64,000 nt of DNA from Streptomyces netropsis (GTDB lineage: Bacteria > Actinomycetota > Actinomycetes > Streptomycetales > Streptomycetaceae), in NCBI RefSeq assembly GCF_014203545.1, contig NZ_JACHJG010000001.1, forward strand, positions 372,001-436,000, given 5' to 3'. The notes below the pieces were generated by a model. It saw only the letters and a program-made list of their open reading frames with translations. It searched no databases and was not told where the DNA came from. A program made the position numbers and the translations under genes. This document shows, piece by piece, positions 18,308 to 26,172 of this stretch. Every line of letters begins with the position of its first letter. Position 1 is the stretch's first letter.

Positions 18308-19587
18308 GTGGTACCCGAAGCCGCGGTGCCGCGGTGCACGCCCGGCCCCGGGGGATGTCGCGATCCGCCGCGTTCTGGCTGATCGGGCTCACCCAGTGCC
18401 TGATGTTGTTCGCCTCGAGCGCGCCCTCACCGCTGTACGTCGTCTACCAGGCCAGATGGAAGTTCTCCTCGATCGCGTTGACCGAGGTGTTCGCCCTGTA
18501 CGCGATAGCGCTGCTGGTGGCGCTGCTCGTGGTCGGCGGACTGTCCGACTACGTGGGCCGCAAGCCGGTGCTCGTCACGGCACTGGTCCTCGAAGCGGTC
18601 AGCATGGTGCTGTTCATCGGCGCCGACGGAGTGGGATGGCTGCTGGCGGCCCGCGCCGTCCAGGGCGTGGCCACCGGCGCCGCGACGGGCGCGACCAGTG
18701 CCGCGATCCTCGATCTGCACCCCCCGGACAAACCCCGCCTCGGCCCCCTGGTCAACACCACCGCCCCCAACGTCGGCCTGGCGCTGGGCGCCCTGGGAGC
18801 CGGGCTGCTGGTCCAGTACGCCCCCCACCCGACGGTCCTGGTGTACGCCCTGCTGCTCATCGCGTTCGTCGTCCTGGCGTGCTGCGTGCCGGCGATCCCG
18901 GAGACCTCGCCGCGCGGCCCCGGCGCGCTCGCCTCGCTGGCACCGCGCATGGGGGTGCCGCGCCGGATCCGGCCGCTGTTCCTCGTCGTGGCGCCGTGCC
19001 TGTTCGCGGTGTGGGCCCTCGGCGGCCTCTACATGTCGCTGGGTTCCTCGATCGCGGCCGGGATCCTGCACCTGTCGAACCACGTCGTCGGCGGCCTCGT
19101 CGTCTTCGCCCTGACCGGAACGGGCGCGGTCGGTTCGCTGCTGCGGCGCAACCGGCAGCCGCGCCGGACGATGACCGGCGGCTTCGTCGCCTTCCTCGTG
19201 GGCGTCGGCCTCACCCTCGGCGCGCTGGAGACCACCTCCACGGCCCTCTTCTTCGTCGGGACGGTCGTCGCCGGATACGGCTTCGGCACCGGGTTCCTCG
19301 GTGCCTTCCAGACGATCGGGCCCCTGGCAGCACCGGCCGAGCGGGCCCAACTGGTCTCCAGCATGTACGTGGTGTGCTACCTCGGCTTCAGCCTGCCGGC
19401 CGTCGCCGCCGGCGTGGCCGTGCGCGAGGCCGGACTCCGGCCGACCGCCACGGTCTACGGCGTGGCGGTGATGGTGCTGGCCGCCGCGGCCACCCTGGGG
19501 CTCCTGGCCCAGTCGCGCCGGGACGCACGCCGGACCTCGCCCGTACCGGGGGATCCGGCACCCCAGGGCGCCGGATCCCCACCGTGA
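18304..19587 (+). CDS. MFS transporter (probable product exporter)
   Basis: Major facilitator membrane protein, 427 aa, about 12 hydrophobic segments. The conserved loop between segments 2 and 3 is seen as GGLSDYVGRKPVLV. Translation starts at ATG 18304, which overlaps the CreD-like stop (ATGA). The long frame continues far upstream only as a shadow of the lyase gene. Located between the nitrite-forming genes and the NRPS genes, it most likely exports the product or confers self-resistance. Substrate cannot be read from the sequence. Confidence 0.85.
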   Translation: MSGTRSRGAAVHARPRGMSRSAAFWLIGLTQCLMLFASSAPSPLYVVYQARWKFSSIALTEVFALYAIALLVALLVVGGLSDYVGRKPVLVTALVLEAVSMVLFIGADGVGWLLAARAVQGVATGAATGATSAAILDLHPPDKPRLGPLVNTTAPNVGLALGALGAGLLVQYAPHPTVLVYALLLIAFVVLACCVPAIPETSPRGPGALASLAPRMGVPRRIRPLFLVVAPCLFAVWALGGLYMSLGSSIAAGILHLSNHVVGGLVVFALTGTGAVGSLLRRNRQPRRTMTGGFVAFLVGVGLTLGALETTSTALFFVGTVVAGYGFGTGFLGAFQTIGPLAAPAERAQLVSSMYVVCYLGFSLPAVAAGVAVREAGLRPTATVYGVAVMVLAAAATLGLLAQSRRDARRTSPVPGDPAPQGAGSPP

Positions 19588-19639
19588 CCGCGCCCGACCG
19601 GACAGAGCGCTGACCCCTCACCCACCCGAAGGTGCACTC

Positions 19640-21220
19640 ATGACCGAGAACCACCGCCCGGCGGCTTCCGTCGCGCCCGCGGACCCCTCGGATGTCGTCG
19701 AGCTCTTCCTCCAGGCGGCCCGGCGCCACCCGGAGCGTGCCGCGATCATCCACAACGAACAGGAGCTGTCGTACGCCCGGCTGGAGGGCCTGGTACGCGG
19801 CATCGCGGGCCGCCTCGGCCCGGACTGCGGCACGGTCGGCGTGCTGACCGCACGGTCCGCGGACACGATCGCCGCCTTCCTGGGCGTGCTCGCCGCGGGC
19901 GGCGCGTACTGCCCGATCGACCCGGCCTTCCCGGCCGAGCGCAAGGAAGCGCTGGTCCGAGCCGCGGGCTGCCGGAGCGTGATCGCTCCGGACGCGGCCG
20001 AGGTACCGCTCGGCCTGCCCGCGCTGCGCCTGGCGGAGCCGCACCCGACAGGGCTGCCGCACGCGCCGGCCACGCCCTGGCCTGCGGTGGACCCCGAGGA
20101 CCCCGCGTACGTGCTGTTCACCTCCGGCTCCACCGGAGCGCCCAAGCCGGTCGCCACACCGCGGCGGGCGATCGCGGCCGCCGTCGACTCCCTCGCCGGG
20201 CTGCTCGACATCGCCCCCGCCGACCGCGTGCTGCAGTTCGCGTCCCTCAACTGGGACACCTGCTTCGAGGAGATCCTGCCCGCACTCACCCGCGGGGCGA
20301 GCCTCGTCATCGACGACGACGCCTACTCGGCCTCCTTCCCGCGGTTCCTCCGGATGATCGAGCGCCGCCGGGTGACCGTACTGGACCTGCCCACCGCGTT
20401 CTGGCACGAGTTCGTCAACCACCTCACCGAGGACCGGGCGGCCCTGCCCGGGACGGTGCGGACGGTGGTCATCGGCGGCGAGGCGGCCCGCCCGGCCCGG
20501 CTCGCCGACTGGCGCGCGGTGCCCGGCGCCGACCGGGTCCGGCTGGTCAACACCTACGGGTGCACGGAGACGACGCTGGTCACCCACGCCATCGACCTCC
20601 ACGGCCCGCTGGCCGTGGGGGACACCTCGCCGACCGCCACCCCGGCGGCCATACCGATCGGACACGCCCTGCCCCATGTGCGCGAGCACATCGGTGAGGA
20701 CGGTGAACTGCTCATCGGCGGCCCGTCGTTGGCCCTCGGCTACCGGGGGTTGCCCCAGATCACCGGGGAGCGCTTCCGCGCCTTCGACCAGCCGGACGTC
20801 CGGGGCTGGTACTTCCGCACAGGCGACCGCGTCCGCCGCGAGGCGGACGGCGCTCTCGTCCACGAGGGCCGGCTCGACGACGAGCTGAAGATCCGCGGCA
20901 TCCGGGTGAGCCCCGGAGAGGCCGAGGCGCAGATGTGCGGCCACCCGGACGTGGCCGCCGCGGTGGCCACCGGGACCGTGGTCGGCGACCACACCGCCCT
21001 GGTCGGCTATGTGCTGCCCCGCCCGCACGCCGACCCCGCCACCCTCGCCGCCGCCGTCCTCCGCCACCTGCGCGAGCGCAGCCCCCGCCATCTCGTGCCC
21101 ACCCGCATCACCGTGGTGCCCGAACTGCCCCACACCGCGAGCGGCAAGGTCGACCGGGCGCGCACCCACCAACTGTACGCAATCCGCAATGAATTCAAGG
21201 AGGCAAGCCGTGCCCGCTGA
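19640..21220 (+). CDS. Stand-alone NRPS adenylation domain, predicted beta-lysine specific
   Basis: Activates an amino acid as the aminoacyl-AMP and loads it on a carrier protein. It has 526 aa with no fused condensation or carrier domain. Core motifs are A3 LFTSGSTGAPKP (160-170), A5 NTYGCTET (304-311), A7 YFRTGDRVR, A8 GRLDDELKIRGIRVSPGEAE and A10 K503. Aligning by hand to GrsA, the ten code residues are D206 T207 E210 D249 V277 G279 T305 L313 V314 K503, i.e. DTEDVGTLVK. I recall DTEDVGTMVK as the beta-lysine code of viomycin/streptothricin-type domains. This agrees with the aminomutase in the same operon. Its 3' end overlaps the carrier gene by 11 bp. Confidence 0.88.
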   Translation: MTENHRPAASVAPADPSDVVELFLQAARRHPERAAIIHNEQELSYARLEGLVRGIAGRLGPDCGTVGVLTARSADTIAAFLGVLAAGGAYCPIDPAFPAERKEALVRAAGCRSVIAPDAAEVPLGLPALRLAEPHPTGLPHAPATPWPAVDPEDPAYVLFTSGSTGAPKPVATPRRAIAAAVDSLAGLLDIAPADRVLQFASLNWDTCFEEILPALTRGASLVIDDDAYSASFPRFLRMIERRRVTVLDLPTAFWHEFVNHLTEDRAALPGTVRTVVIGGEAARPARLADWRAVPGADRVRLVNTYGCTETTLVTHAIDLHGPLAVGDTSPTATPAAIPIGHALPHVREHIGEDGELLIGGPSLALGYRGLPQITGERFRAFDQPDVRGWYFRTGDRVRREADGALVHEGRLDDELKIRGIRVSPGEAEAQMCGHPDVAAAVATGTVVGDHTALVGYVLPRPHADPATLAAAVLRHLRERSPRHLVPTRITVVPELPHTASGKVDRARTHQLYAIRNEFKEASRAR

Positions 21221-21443
21221 CCGCATCGTCGACGGCATCATCGACATCTTCCGCAGGGTCCTGGAGACCGACGGCGTCCACGCGGATTCCGACTTCTTCG
21301 AGACGGGCGGGGACTCGCTGCTCGCCACGCGGGTCCTCAGCGCGATCGTCCGCGACCACGGAACGGAACTGACCATCGCCGAGTTCATCGAGTCGCCCAC
21401 CCCCAGCACGCTCGCCAAGCGGATCGAGAGCGTGACGCGATGA
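21210..21443 (+). CDS. Stand-alone peptidyl carrier protein
   Basis: A 77-aa phosphopantetheine carrier, probably the acceptor for the amino acid activated by the preceding adenylation protein. GTG 21210 is preceded by AAGGAGG at six bases. The attachment serine is in FFETGGDSLLATRVL (GGDSL). It overlaps the adenylation gene at its 5' end and the flavoprotein gene (ATGA) at its 3' end, so the three are tightly coupled. This strongly suggests that the flavoprotein acts on, or near, the carrier-bound aminoacyl group. The phosphopantetheinyl transferase is not in this window. Confidence 0.92.
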   Translation: MPADRIVDGIIDIFRRVLETDGVHADSDFFETGGDSLLATRVLSAIVRDHGTELTIAEFIESPTPSTLAKRIESVTR

Positions 21444-22759
21444 CCGTGATCGTCGTCGGCGCCGGGCTCGCCGGACTCACCGCCGCCACCGCATTGGCCG
21501 CCGAGGGCATCGAGGTCACGGTCCTGGAGGCCCGGGACCGGGTCGGTGGCCGCACCCAGGGCATCGAGGTCGCCCCGGGGCAGTGGGCCGACGCCGGGGC
21601 CGCCTATCTCGGGGAGCGCCACACCGAGCTGAAGGCCCTCATCACCCGTCTGGGGCTGGCCACCGCACCCACCACCATGACCGGGCAGAGCAGGTTCGCC
21701 GTCTCCTCGGCCACGGAGAGCGTCGACGGGCGGTTCCCGCCGCTCAACGCCATCGCCCTGGGCGAGATGTTCGAGCTGCTCGACGAGCTGACCAAGTCCG
21801 TACGCGCCGACGCGCCCTGGCTCACGCCGGACGCCGAGCGGCTGGACCGCCTCACCGCCGCCGAGTGGGCCGAGAGCAATCTCCACCACCCCGACGCCCG
21901 GACGTTCTTCCCGCTGTTCCTCGGCGAGATGATGGCCGCCGACCCGGCCGACGTCTCGGTCCTGCACATGGCCTTCTACCTCAGCTCCGGGGGCGGAATC
22001 CGCTACCTGAACGCCTTCAAGGGCGGAGCGCAGGAGGACCGCGTCGACGGCGGCGCCCACCGGCTGAGCGAGCTGCTCGCCGCGAAACTGGGCGACCGGG
22101 TGCGGCTGTCCGAACCCGTCACCCTGGTCGAGCAGACCGGCGACGGTGTGAAGGTGCGCACCGGCACGGGCGTGTACGAAGGCAGCAGGGTGGTCATCGC
22201 CGTGCCCCCGCTGCTCGCCGACAGCATCGACTACAGCCCCGCGCTGCCCGCCCCCCGATCGAGCAACGTCACCGCACGGGGCTGCGCGGTCAAGGTGCAT
22301 CTGGTCTACCCGAAACCGCTGTGGCGCGACCACGGGCTCTCCGGCTGGTCGGTGAGCGCCGACGGACCGCTGCTGTCGACGGTGGACGACTCGCCGCCGG
22401 GGGGAGTCGGTGTGCTGACCGGCTTCGTCACGGGAGCCGAAGCGCGCACCTTCGCCGCCCTGTCCGAGGCGGACCAGCGGGCCGCCGTCCTCGCGCAGGC
22501 ACGCGGGCTCTTCCCCCAACTGCCCGACCCCATCGGGTACCACGTCACCGACTGGGTCAACGCCGACTACAGCCGTGGCTGCTACGCCGCGCTCTTCGGC
22601 CCCGGGGACTGGCTCCGCAACGGCCCGCACCTGACGCGCCCGCACGAGCGCGTGCACTGGGCGGGAACCGAGACCAGCACGGAGTTCTTCGGCCTGCTCG
22701 AGGGGGCCATCCGCTCGGGCCACCGGGCGGCCGCCGAGATCACGTCGGCCGTGCGCTGA
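21440..22759 (+). CDS. Flavin-containing amine oxidase (monoamine-oxidase family)
   Basis: FAD-dependent amine oxidase, 439 aa. It shows the N-terminal dinucleotide fold VIVVGAGLAGLTAATALAAEG, the VLEARDRVGGRT motif and the C-terminal HWAGTETSTEFFGLLEGAIRSGHRAAAEI that closes the FAD site in monoamine oxidases. It probably oxidises a primary amine to an imine/aldehyde. Given coupling to the carrier gene (ATGA), a candidate substrate is the distal amine of beta-lysyl-S-carrier, which could cyclise to a five-membered imine. Alternatively it acts on an N-N intermediate. Both are inference; the family call is firm. Confidence 0.85.
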   Translation: MTVIVVGAGLAGLTAATALAAEGIEVTVLEARDRVGGRTQGIEVAPGQWADAGAAYLGERHTELKALITRLGLATAPTTMTGQSRFAVSSATESVDGRFPPLNAIALGEMFELLDELTKSVRADAPWLTPDAERLDRLTAAEWAESNLHHPDARTFFPLFLGEMMAADPADVSVLHMAFYLSSGGGIRYLNAFKGGAQEDRVDGGAHRLSELLAAKLGDRVRLSEPVTLVEQTGDGVKVRTGTGVYEGSRVVIAVPPLLADSIDYSPALPAPRSSNVTARGCAVKVHLVYPKPLWRDHGLSGWSVSADGPLLSTVDDSPPGGVGVLTGFVTGAEARTFAALSEADQRAAVLAQARGLFPQLPDPIGYHVTDWVNADYSRGCYAALFGPGDWLRNGPHLTRPHERVHWAGTETSTEFFGLLEGAIRSGHRAAAEITSAVR

Positions 22760-22761
22760 AC

Positions 22762-22780
22762 CGTGCCGCGCCGCGGCACG
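22762..22780. terminator. Tight inverted repeat after the amine oxidase gene
   Basis: CGTGCCGCG and CGCGGCACG separated by one base. It may be an operator or cruciform rather than a true terminator, because the loop is too small. It lies in the 116-bp gap before the thioesterase gene. Confidence 0.4.
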
Positions 22781-22875
22781 ATGGCCGGGGCGGCGCCCAC
22801 CCCCGGGGCGTCACCCCGGCCGGCCCCGGCAGGGGCGACCACCGGCCACCGACCACCGAGCCAAGGAGCCCTCTC

Positions 22876-23358
22876 TTGCCCCTCAACGGCGATGCTCTCA
22901 ACGGCGATGCCCTCAAGGGCGATGCCATCGACAGCGACGCGGCGACCACGGCCCGGCGCTGCGCGGAAGCCATGTACCGAGGCGACAGGACCTGCCAGGA
23001 ACTGGGCATCGTCCTCGACCACGTCGACCAGGGGCGCGCCACCGCCCACATGCGCGTCACCGACGCGATGGTGAACGGCCACGGCATCGCGCACGGCGGC
23101 TACCTGTTCCTCCTCGCGGACGCCGCGTTCGCCTACGCCTGCAACACGTACGACACCGTCACGGTCGCGCAAGGGGCGCAGGTGACGTTCCTGCGCCCCG
23201 CCCAGGTGGACGACGAGCTGACCGCGCAGGCCGTGGAGCGCTCCCGGTTCGGGCGCAGCGGGATCTACGACGTGACGGTGCGCAACGCCACGGGAAAGGT
23301 GATCGCCGAGTTCCGCGGGCAGAGCCAGGCCCTTTCCGGCCAGTCGATCCTGCCCTGA
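22876..23358 (+). CDS. PaaI-type hotdog-fold thioesterase with N-terminal pentapeptide repeats
   Basis: Acyl-thioester hydrolase of the PaaI/4HBT family, 160 aa. The TTG 22876 start has AAGGAG seven bases upstream. Residues 3-22 are four LNGDA-like repeats encoded by 15-bp units. The hotdog core follows, with NGHGIAHGGYLFLLADAAFAYACN, the typical active-site HGG and helix, and VTFLRPAQVDDEL. It may offload or proofread the carrier-bound intermediate or hydrolyse stray CoA esters. Same strand as the cluster. Confidence 0.85.
   Translation: MPLNGDALNGDALKGDAIDSDAATTARRCAEAMYRGDRTCQELGIVLDHVDQGRATAHMRVTDAMVNGHGIAHGGYLFLLADAAFAYACNTYDTVTVAQGAQVTFLRPAQVDDELTAQAVERSRFGRSGIYDVTVRNATGKVIAEFRGQSQALSGQSILP
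22882..22941 (+). repeat. Four 15-bp in-frame repeats at the start of the thioesterase gene
   Basis: Units CTCAACGGCGATGCY at 22882, 22897, 22912 and 22927 encode LNGDA, LNGDA, LKGDA and IDSDA; the last is degenerate. Copy number could vary between strains without breaking the frame. Confidence 0.85.
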
Positions 23359-23410
23359 GCGTTCCGCGCCCGGCCCACGATCCGCGAACCATTCGACGAG
23401 GAGACCACTC

Positions 23411-24028
23411 ATCAACGCCATACCCGATGTACGTGACGGGGACAGGGAAGCGCTACGGATCACCGAGGCCGTCGTCGGCCAGGTCAGGGCGGAGCATCTC
23501 GACCTGCCAACGCCCTGCGCGCAGTGGACGCTCCGCCGGCTCCTCGCCCACATGATCGGCCAGAATCACGGCTTCGCCGCCGCGGCCGACGGGGAACGGA
23601 CCGATCGCACCGTGTGGGCCGACCGCGACTTCGACGACGTCGGTGCAGCCGCCGCCTTCGCCGAGTCCTCGGCCAGGGTGACGACCGCGTTCCGCAGGGA
23701 GGGCGTGCTGGACGGTGAGTTCTGGCTCCCGGAGGTGCGCGGCGGGCAGTCGTTCCCGGCCCGTACGGCCATCGGTTTCCATTTCGTCGACTACGTGGTC
23801 CACGGGTGGGACGTGGCCAGAACGATCGGCGTACCCGCTCCGTTCGAGCCGGAACTGCTCCGCCAGGTCCTGCCGATCGCCGAGGCTGTGCCGGACGGTG
23901 CGAACCGGCGGGAGGAAGGGGCATCGTTCCAGCCGGGCGTCGGGACGGCGAGCGGTGATCTGCTCGACCGGATCGTGGCCGTGCTGGGACGTTCTCCCCA
24001 CTGGCCCGACGGGAGCGCCCCTCGCTAG
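23411..24028 (+). CDS. Maleylpyruvate isomerase/DinB-like mycothiol-dependent protein (TIGR03086-like), non-canonical start
   Basis: Conserved sequence of the mycothiol-dependent maleylpyruvate isomerase N-terminal fold begins well before the first ATG (23552): residues encoded from about 23453 read LRITEAVVGQVRAEHLDLPTPCAQWTLRRLLAHM. No ATG, GTG or TTG is in frame upstream, but an ATC at 23411 lies six bases after GAGGAGA. I propose ATC initiation, or an ATG-to-ATC mutation; the product would be 205 aa. The PTPCxxWT and LxxH elements and FHFVDYVVHGWDVARTIG fit the family. Function in the cluster is unknown; thiol-dependent isomerisation or detoxification is possible. Confidence 0.7.
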   Translation: MNAIPDVRDGDREALRITEAVVGQVRAEHLDLPTPCAQWTLRRLLAHMIGQNHGFAAAADGERTDRTVWADRDFDDVGAAAAFAESSARVTTAFRREGVLDGEFWLPEVRGGQSFPARTAIGFHFVDYVVHGWDVARTIGVPAPFEPELLRQVLPIAEAVPDGANRREEGASFQPGVGTASGDLLDRIVAVLGRSPHWPDGSAPR

Positions 24029-24044
24029 GGCCTGTCCGGTGGCT

Positions 24045-24983
24045 CTACACGGGGCCGACTGTGGTGGGTCTGCCCCGGTCGTCCGGTCTGCGTGCCATCC
24101 GCGCCGCGCTCTCGGCGAGCGCCCGGATCCGTGTGTTCTCCTCGGCCGTACGCCAGATCAGGGCGATGGGCGCGACCGGCAGATCGTGAATGCGGACGAA
24201 GGCCACGTCCGGCCGTGCGTAATGGCTGGCGACGGACTCCAGCATCGGCGCGACCCCCTGCCCCGCGGCGGCCAGCGTCAGGATCTCCTGGCAGGTGGTC
24301 ACCGTCTGGCCGCGGCGCAGCACCCTGCCCGCGGGCGTCACGGTGGGCAGGTGGAAAGCCCGCCAGTAGCCGGGTGCCGTGTTGGCCAATTCGAAGACGG
24401 TGTCGTCCGCGATCTCCTCGATGGAGATCGAACCGCGTTGCGCGGCGGGATGGTCCAGGGCCGTCGCCAGCATGCGCGGCTCGTGGGAGATCACCGGCCC
24501 CACCGTCAGGTCCGGTTCGTCGACCGGCAGGGCGGCCGCGAGGACGTCGACCTCGCCGCGGCGCAACGGCCCGAGGAGATCACCGCACGCCACCTCGCGC
24601 AGCACGATCTCCCACTCGGGGGCATCGGTCCGCAGCGCCCTGATCAGGTCGGCCACATAGCGCCCCCCGGCGGCTCCGGTGAATCCGAGCCGGGTGGCCC
24701 CCACGAGCCCGCGGGCGTCGCTGACCGCCTGGTCGTACACGGTGACCAGCTGCTTGTACAGCGGCTGCAGTTGGTCGATGAAGTGCGCACCCAGCGTGGT
24801 CAGCCGCACCTCGCGGCTGGTGCGCTCGAACAACCGTCCGCCGATGCGCTGCTCGACCTTGCGCACCGTCTGGCTGACGCGCGACTGTGACACCTGGAGC
24901 TCGCGAGCGGCCCGCCCGAAGTGCAGCTGCTCACTGAGCGCCAACAGGCACTGGACTTCCCGTAATTCGATCACCCGGCTCAC
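24045..24983 (-). CDS. LysR-family transcriptional regulator
   Basis: DNA-binding regulator, 312 aa from GTG 24983 (GTG 24974 is an alternative). The N-terminal winged helix reads ELREVQCLLALSEQLHFGRAARELQVSQSRVSQTVRKVEQRIGGRLFERTSREVRLTTLG, classic LysR, followed by the periplasmic-binding-like effector domain. It converges on the preceding gene (16-bp gap) and is divergent from the LuxR gene. Candidate local regulator of the biosynthetic cluster or of the thioesterase/isomerase pair. Confidence 0.9.
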   Translation of the reverse strand: MSRVIELREVQCLLALSEQLHFGRAARELQVSQSRVSQTVRKVEQRIGGRLFERTSREVRLTTLGAHFIDQLQPLYKQLVTVYDQAVSDARGLVGATRLGFTGAAGGRYVADLIRALRTDAPEWEIVLREVACGDLLGPLRRGEVDVLAAALPVDEPDLTVGPVISHEPRMLATALDHPAAQRGSISIEEIADDTVFELANTAPGYWRAFHLPTVTPAGRVLRRGQTVTTCQEILTLAAAGQGVAPMLESVASHYARPDVAFVRIHDLPVAPIALIWRTAEENTRIRALAESAARMARRPDDRGRPTTVGPV

Positions 24984-25175
24984 GGTAGGTGGTCTCCCGA
25001 AAGGGTGCAACCATCTAGTTGGTTGGATCTTTCAAGAAGTGGTCATGAGCAGGTAATGACGAGGGGTGCGAGCGACGGCGGACCGGGCGGCCGGGCCCGG
25101 CCCCGCCGGGGCCGGGCGTGACCGAAAGTCGATCACCGTCGTGCCCGGGTCTCGCCCGGAACCCGCCCGGTCGGG

Positions 25176-25952
25176 ATGCTTGCGGCCATGGCACAGCTCA
25201 CCTCCCGGGATTACGAGCGCATGCTCGACCTTGTCGTCGCGGTCCTCGAGAACGACGACCCGGATGCGTTATGGCATCTGGTCGCCGGCCACCTCCACGA
25301 GGCCTTCGGCTGCAACACGGTGCTGTTCGCGGGGGTCGACCTGGCGGCGCAGGCCGGGCGGGCCGAGGGATGGGCGCCCGACCGGATCAGTCATGCGGTG
25401 GAAGACCTCATCGACCGGCGCATACGCCAGCGCCATCCGCTGCTCCCCTATCTCACGGCAGGTGAACGGCGACCGGTGACCATGAGCCAGATCTGCGACC
25501 GGTGGCGCCATTCCCAGTGGCGCAGTGAAGCCTTCCGCGACTTCGGTACGACGCAGCAGCTGGGGTTGCCGATGCCCGGCGGGGAGAACGCGCTGCGCAC
25601 CGTCGTCCTCGGGCGCAAGGGCGACTTCACCGAGCGGGAACTCGCCTTCGCCGCGCGGATCCAGCCACTGCTCGCCGGCGTCGACAGCCATGTGCGGGAG
25701 CTGCGCCGGCTGCGCGACGCCGCCGGTCGGGGGGCGGGGGCCGTGGATGCCGACGGGCACGGGCTGACTCCTCGTGAGTTCACCGTCCTCGGGCTGCTCG
25801 CGGAAGGACTCACGGCCGATGTGATCGGCCGTCGCCTCACCATCTCCCGGCACACGGTCAACCGGCACCTGGAGAAGATCTACCGCAAGCTCGGCACCAA
25901 CAACCGCGTCTCCACCGTATCGCTGGCGCGGCGGACCGGGCTCGTGGTGTGA
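25176..25952 (+). CDS. LuxR-family regulator with a TTA codon
   Basis: Transcriptional regulator with a C-terminal LuxR/NarL helix-turn-helix: LTPREFTVLGLLAEGLTADVIGRRLTISRHTVNRHLEKIYRKLGTNNRVSTV. The N-terminal about 180 residues have no recognised sensor domain (no receiver aspartate, no Walker ATPase). It has 258 aa from ATG 25176 or 254 from ATG 25188. A TTA leucine codon at 25269-25271 means it needs the bldA tRNA, a frequent feature of pathway-specific activators in Streptomyces. Together with the TTA codons in the cluster this suggests it controls the cluster. Confidence 0.9.
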   Translation: MLAAMAQLTSRDYERMLDLVVAVLENDDPDALWHLVAGHLHEAFGCNTVLFAGVDLAAQAGRAEGWAPDRISHAVEDLIDRRIRQRHPLLPYLTAGERRPVTMSQICDRWRHSQWRSEAFRDFGTTQQLGLPMPGGENALRTVVLGRKGDFTERELAFAARIQPLLAGVDSHVRELRRLRDAAGRGAGAVDADGHGLTPREFTVLGLLAEGLTADVIGRRLTISRHTVNRHLEKIYRKLGTNNRVSTVSLARRTGLVV

Positions 25953-26172
25953 GTAGGAAGTTCTTCCTATGGCGACGCGCCGGGGGCGTGGCCATGCTCT
26001 GAGGGCAAAGGGAGCCGACGTCGGTCGCGGGGGAACCGGCGTCGAACCGGGGCCCGGCTGCCCCGAGGCGGGGCAGCCGGTCGGCCACGGGCCCGACCAC
26101 TCCGTCACCGGACCGGACCGAGTGGCCCGACGCGTTCTTCCGCGCCGCCCGCGCGAGTGGGAACCTCCCTCT

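Noticed and set aside
19388..22723. Very long open frame (over 1100 codons) on the minus strand opposite the adenylation, carrier and flavoprotein genes
   Set aside because: Caused by GC bias: the sense strand has clear NRPS and oxidase motifs, while the antisense product is Gly/Arg/Val-rich with no domain.
22762..22780. A promoter or insertion junction in the gap after the amine oxidase gene
   Set aside because: Only a tight inverted repeat was seen; no -10/-35 pair or target-site duplication could be supported.
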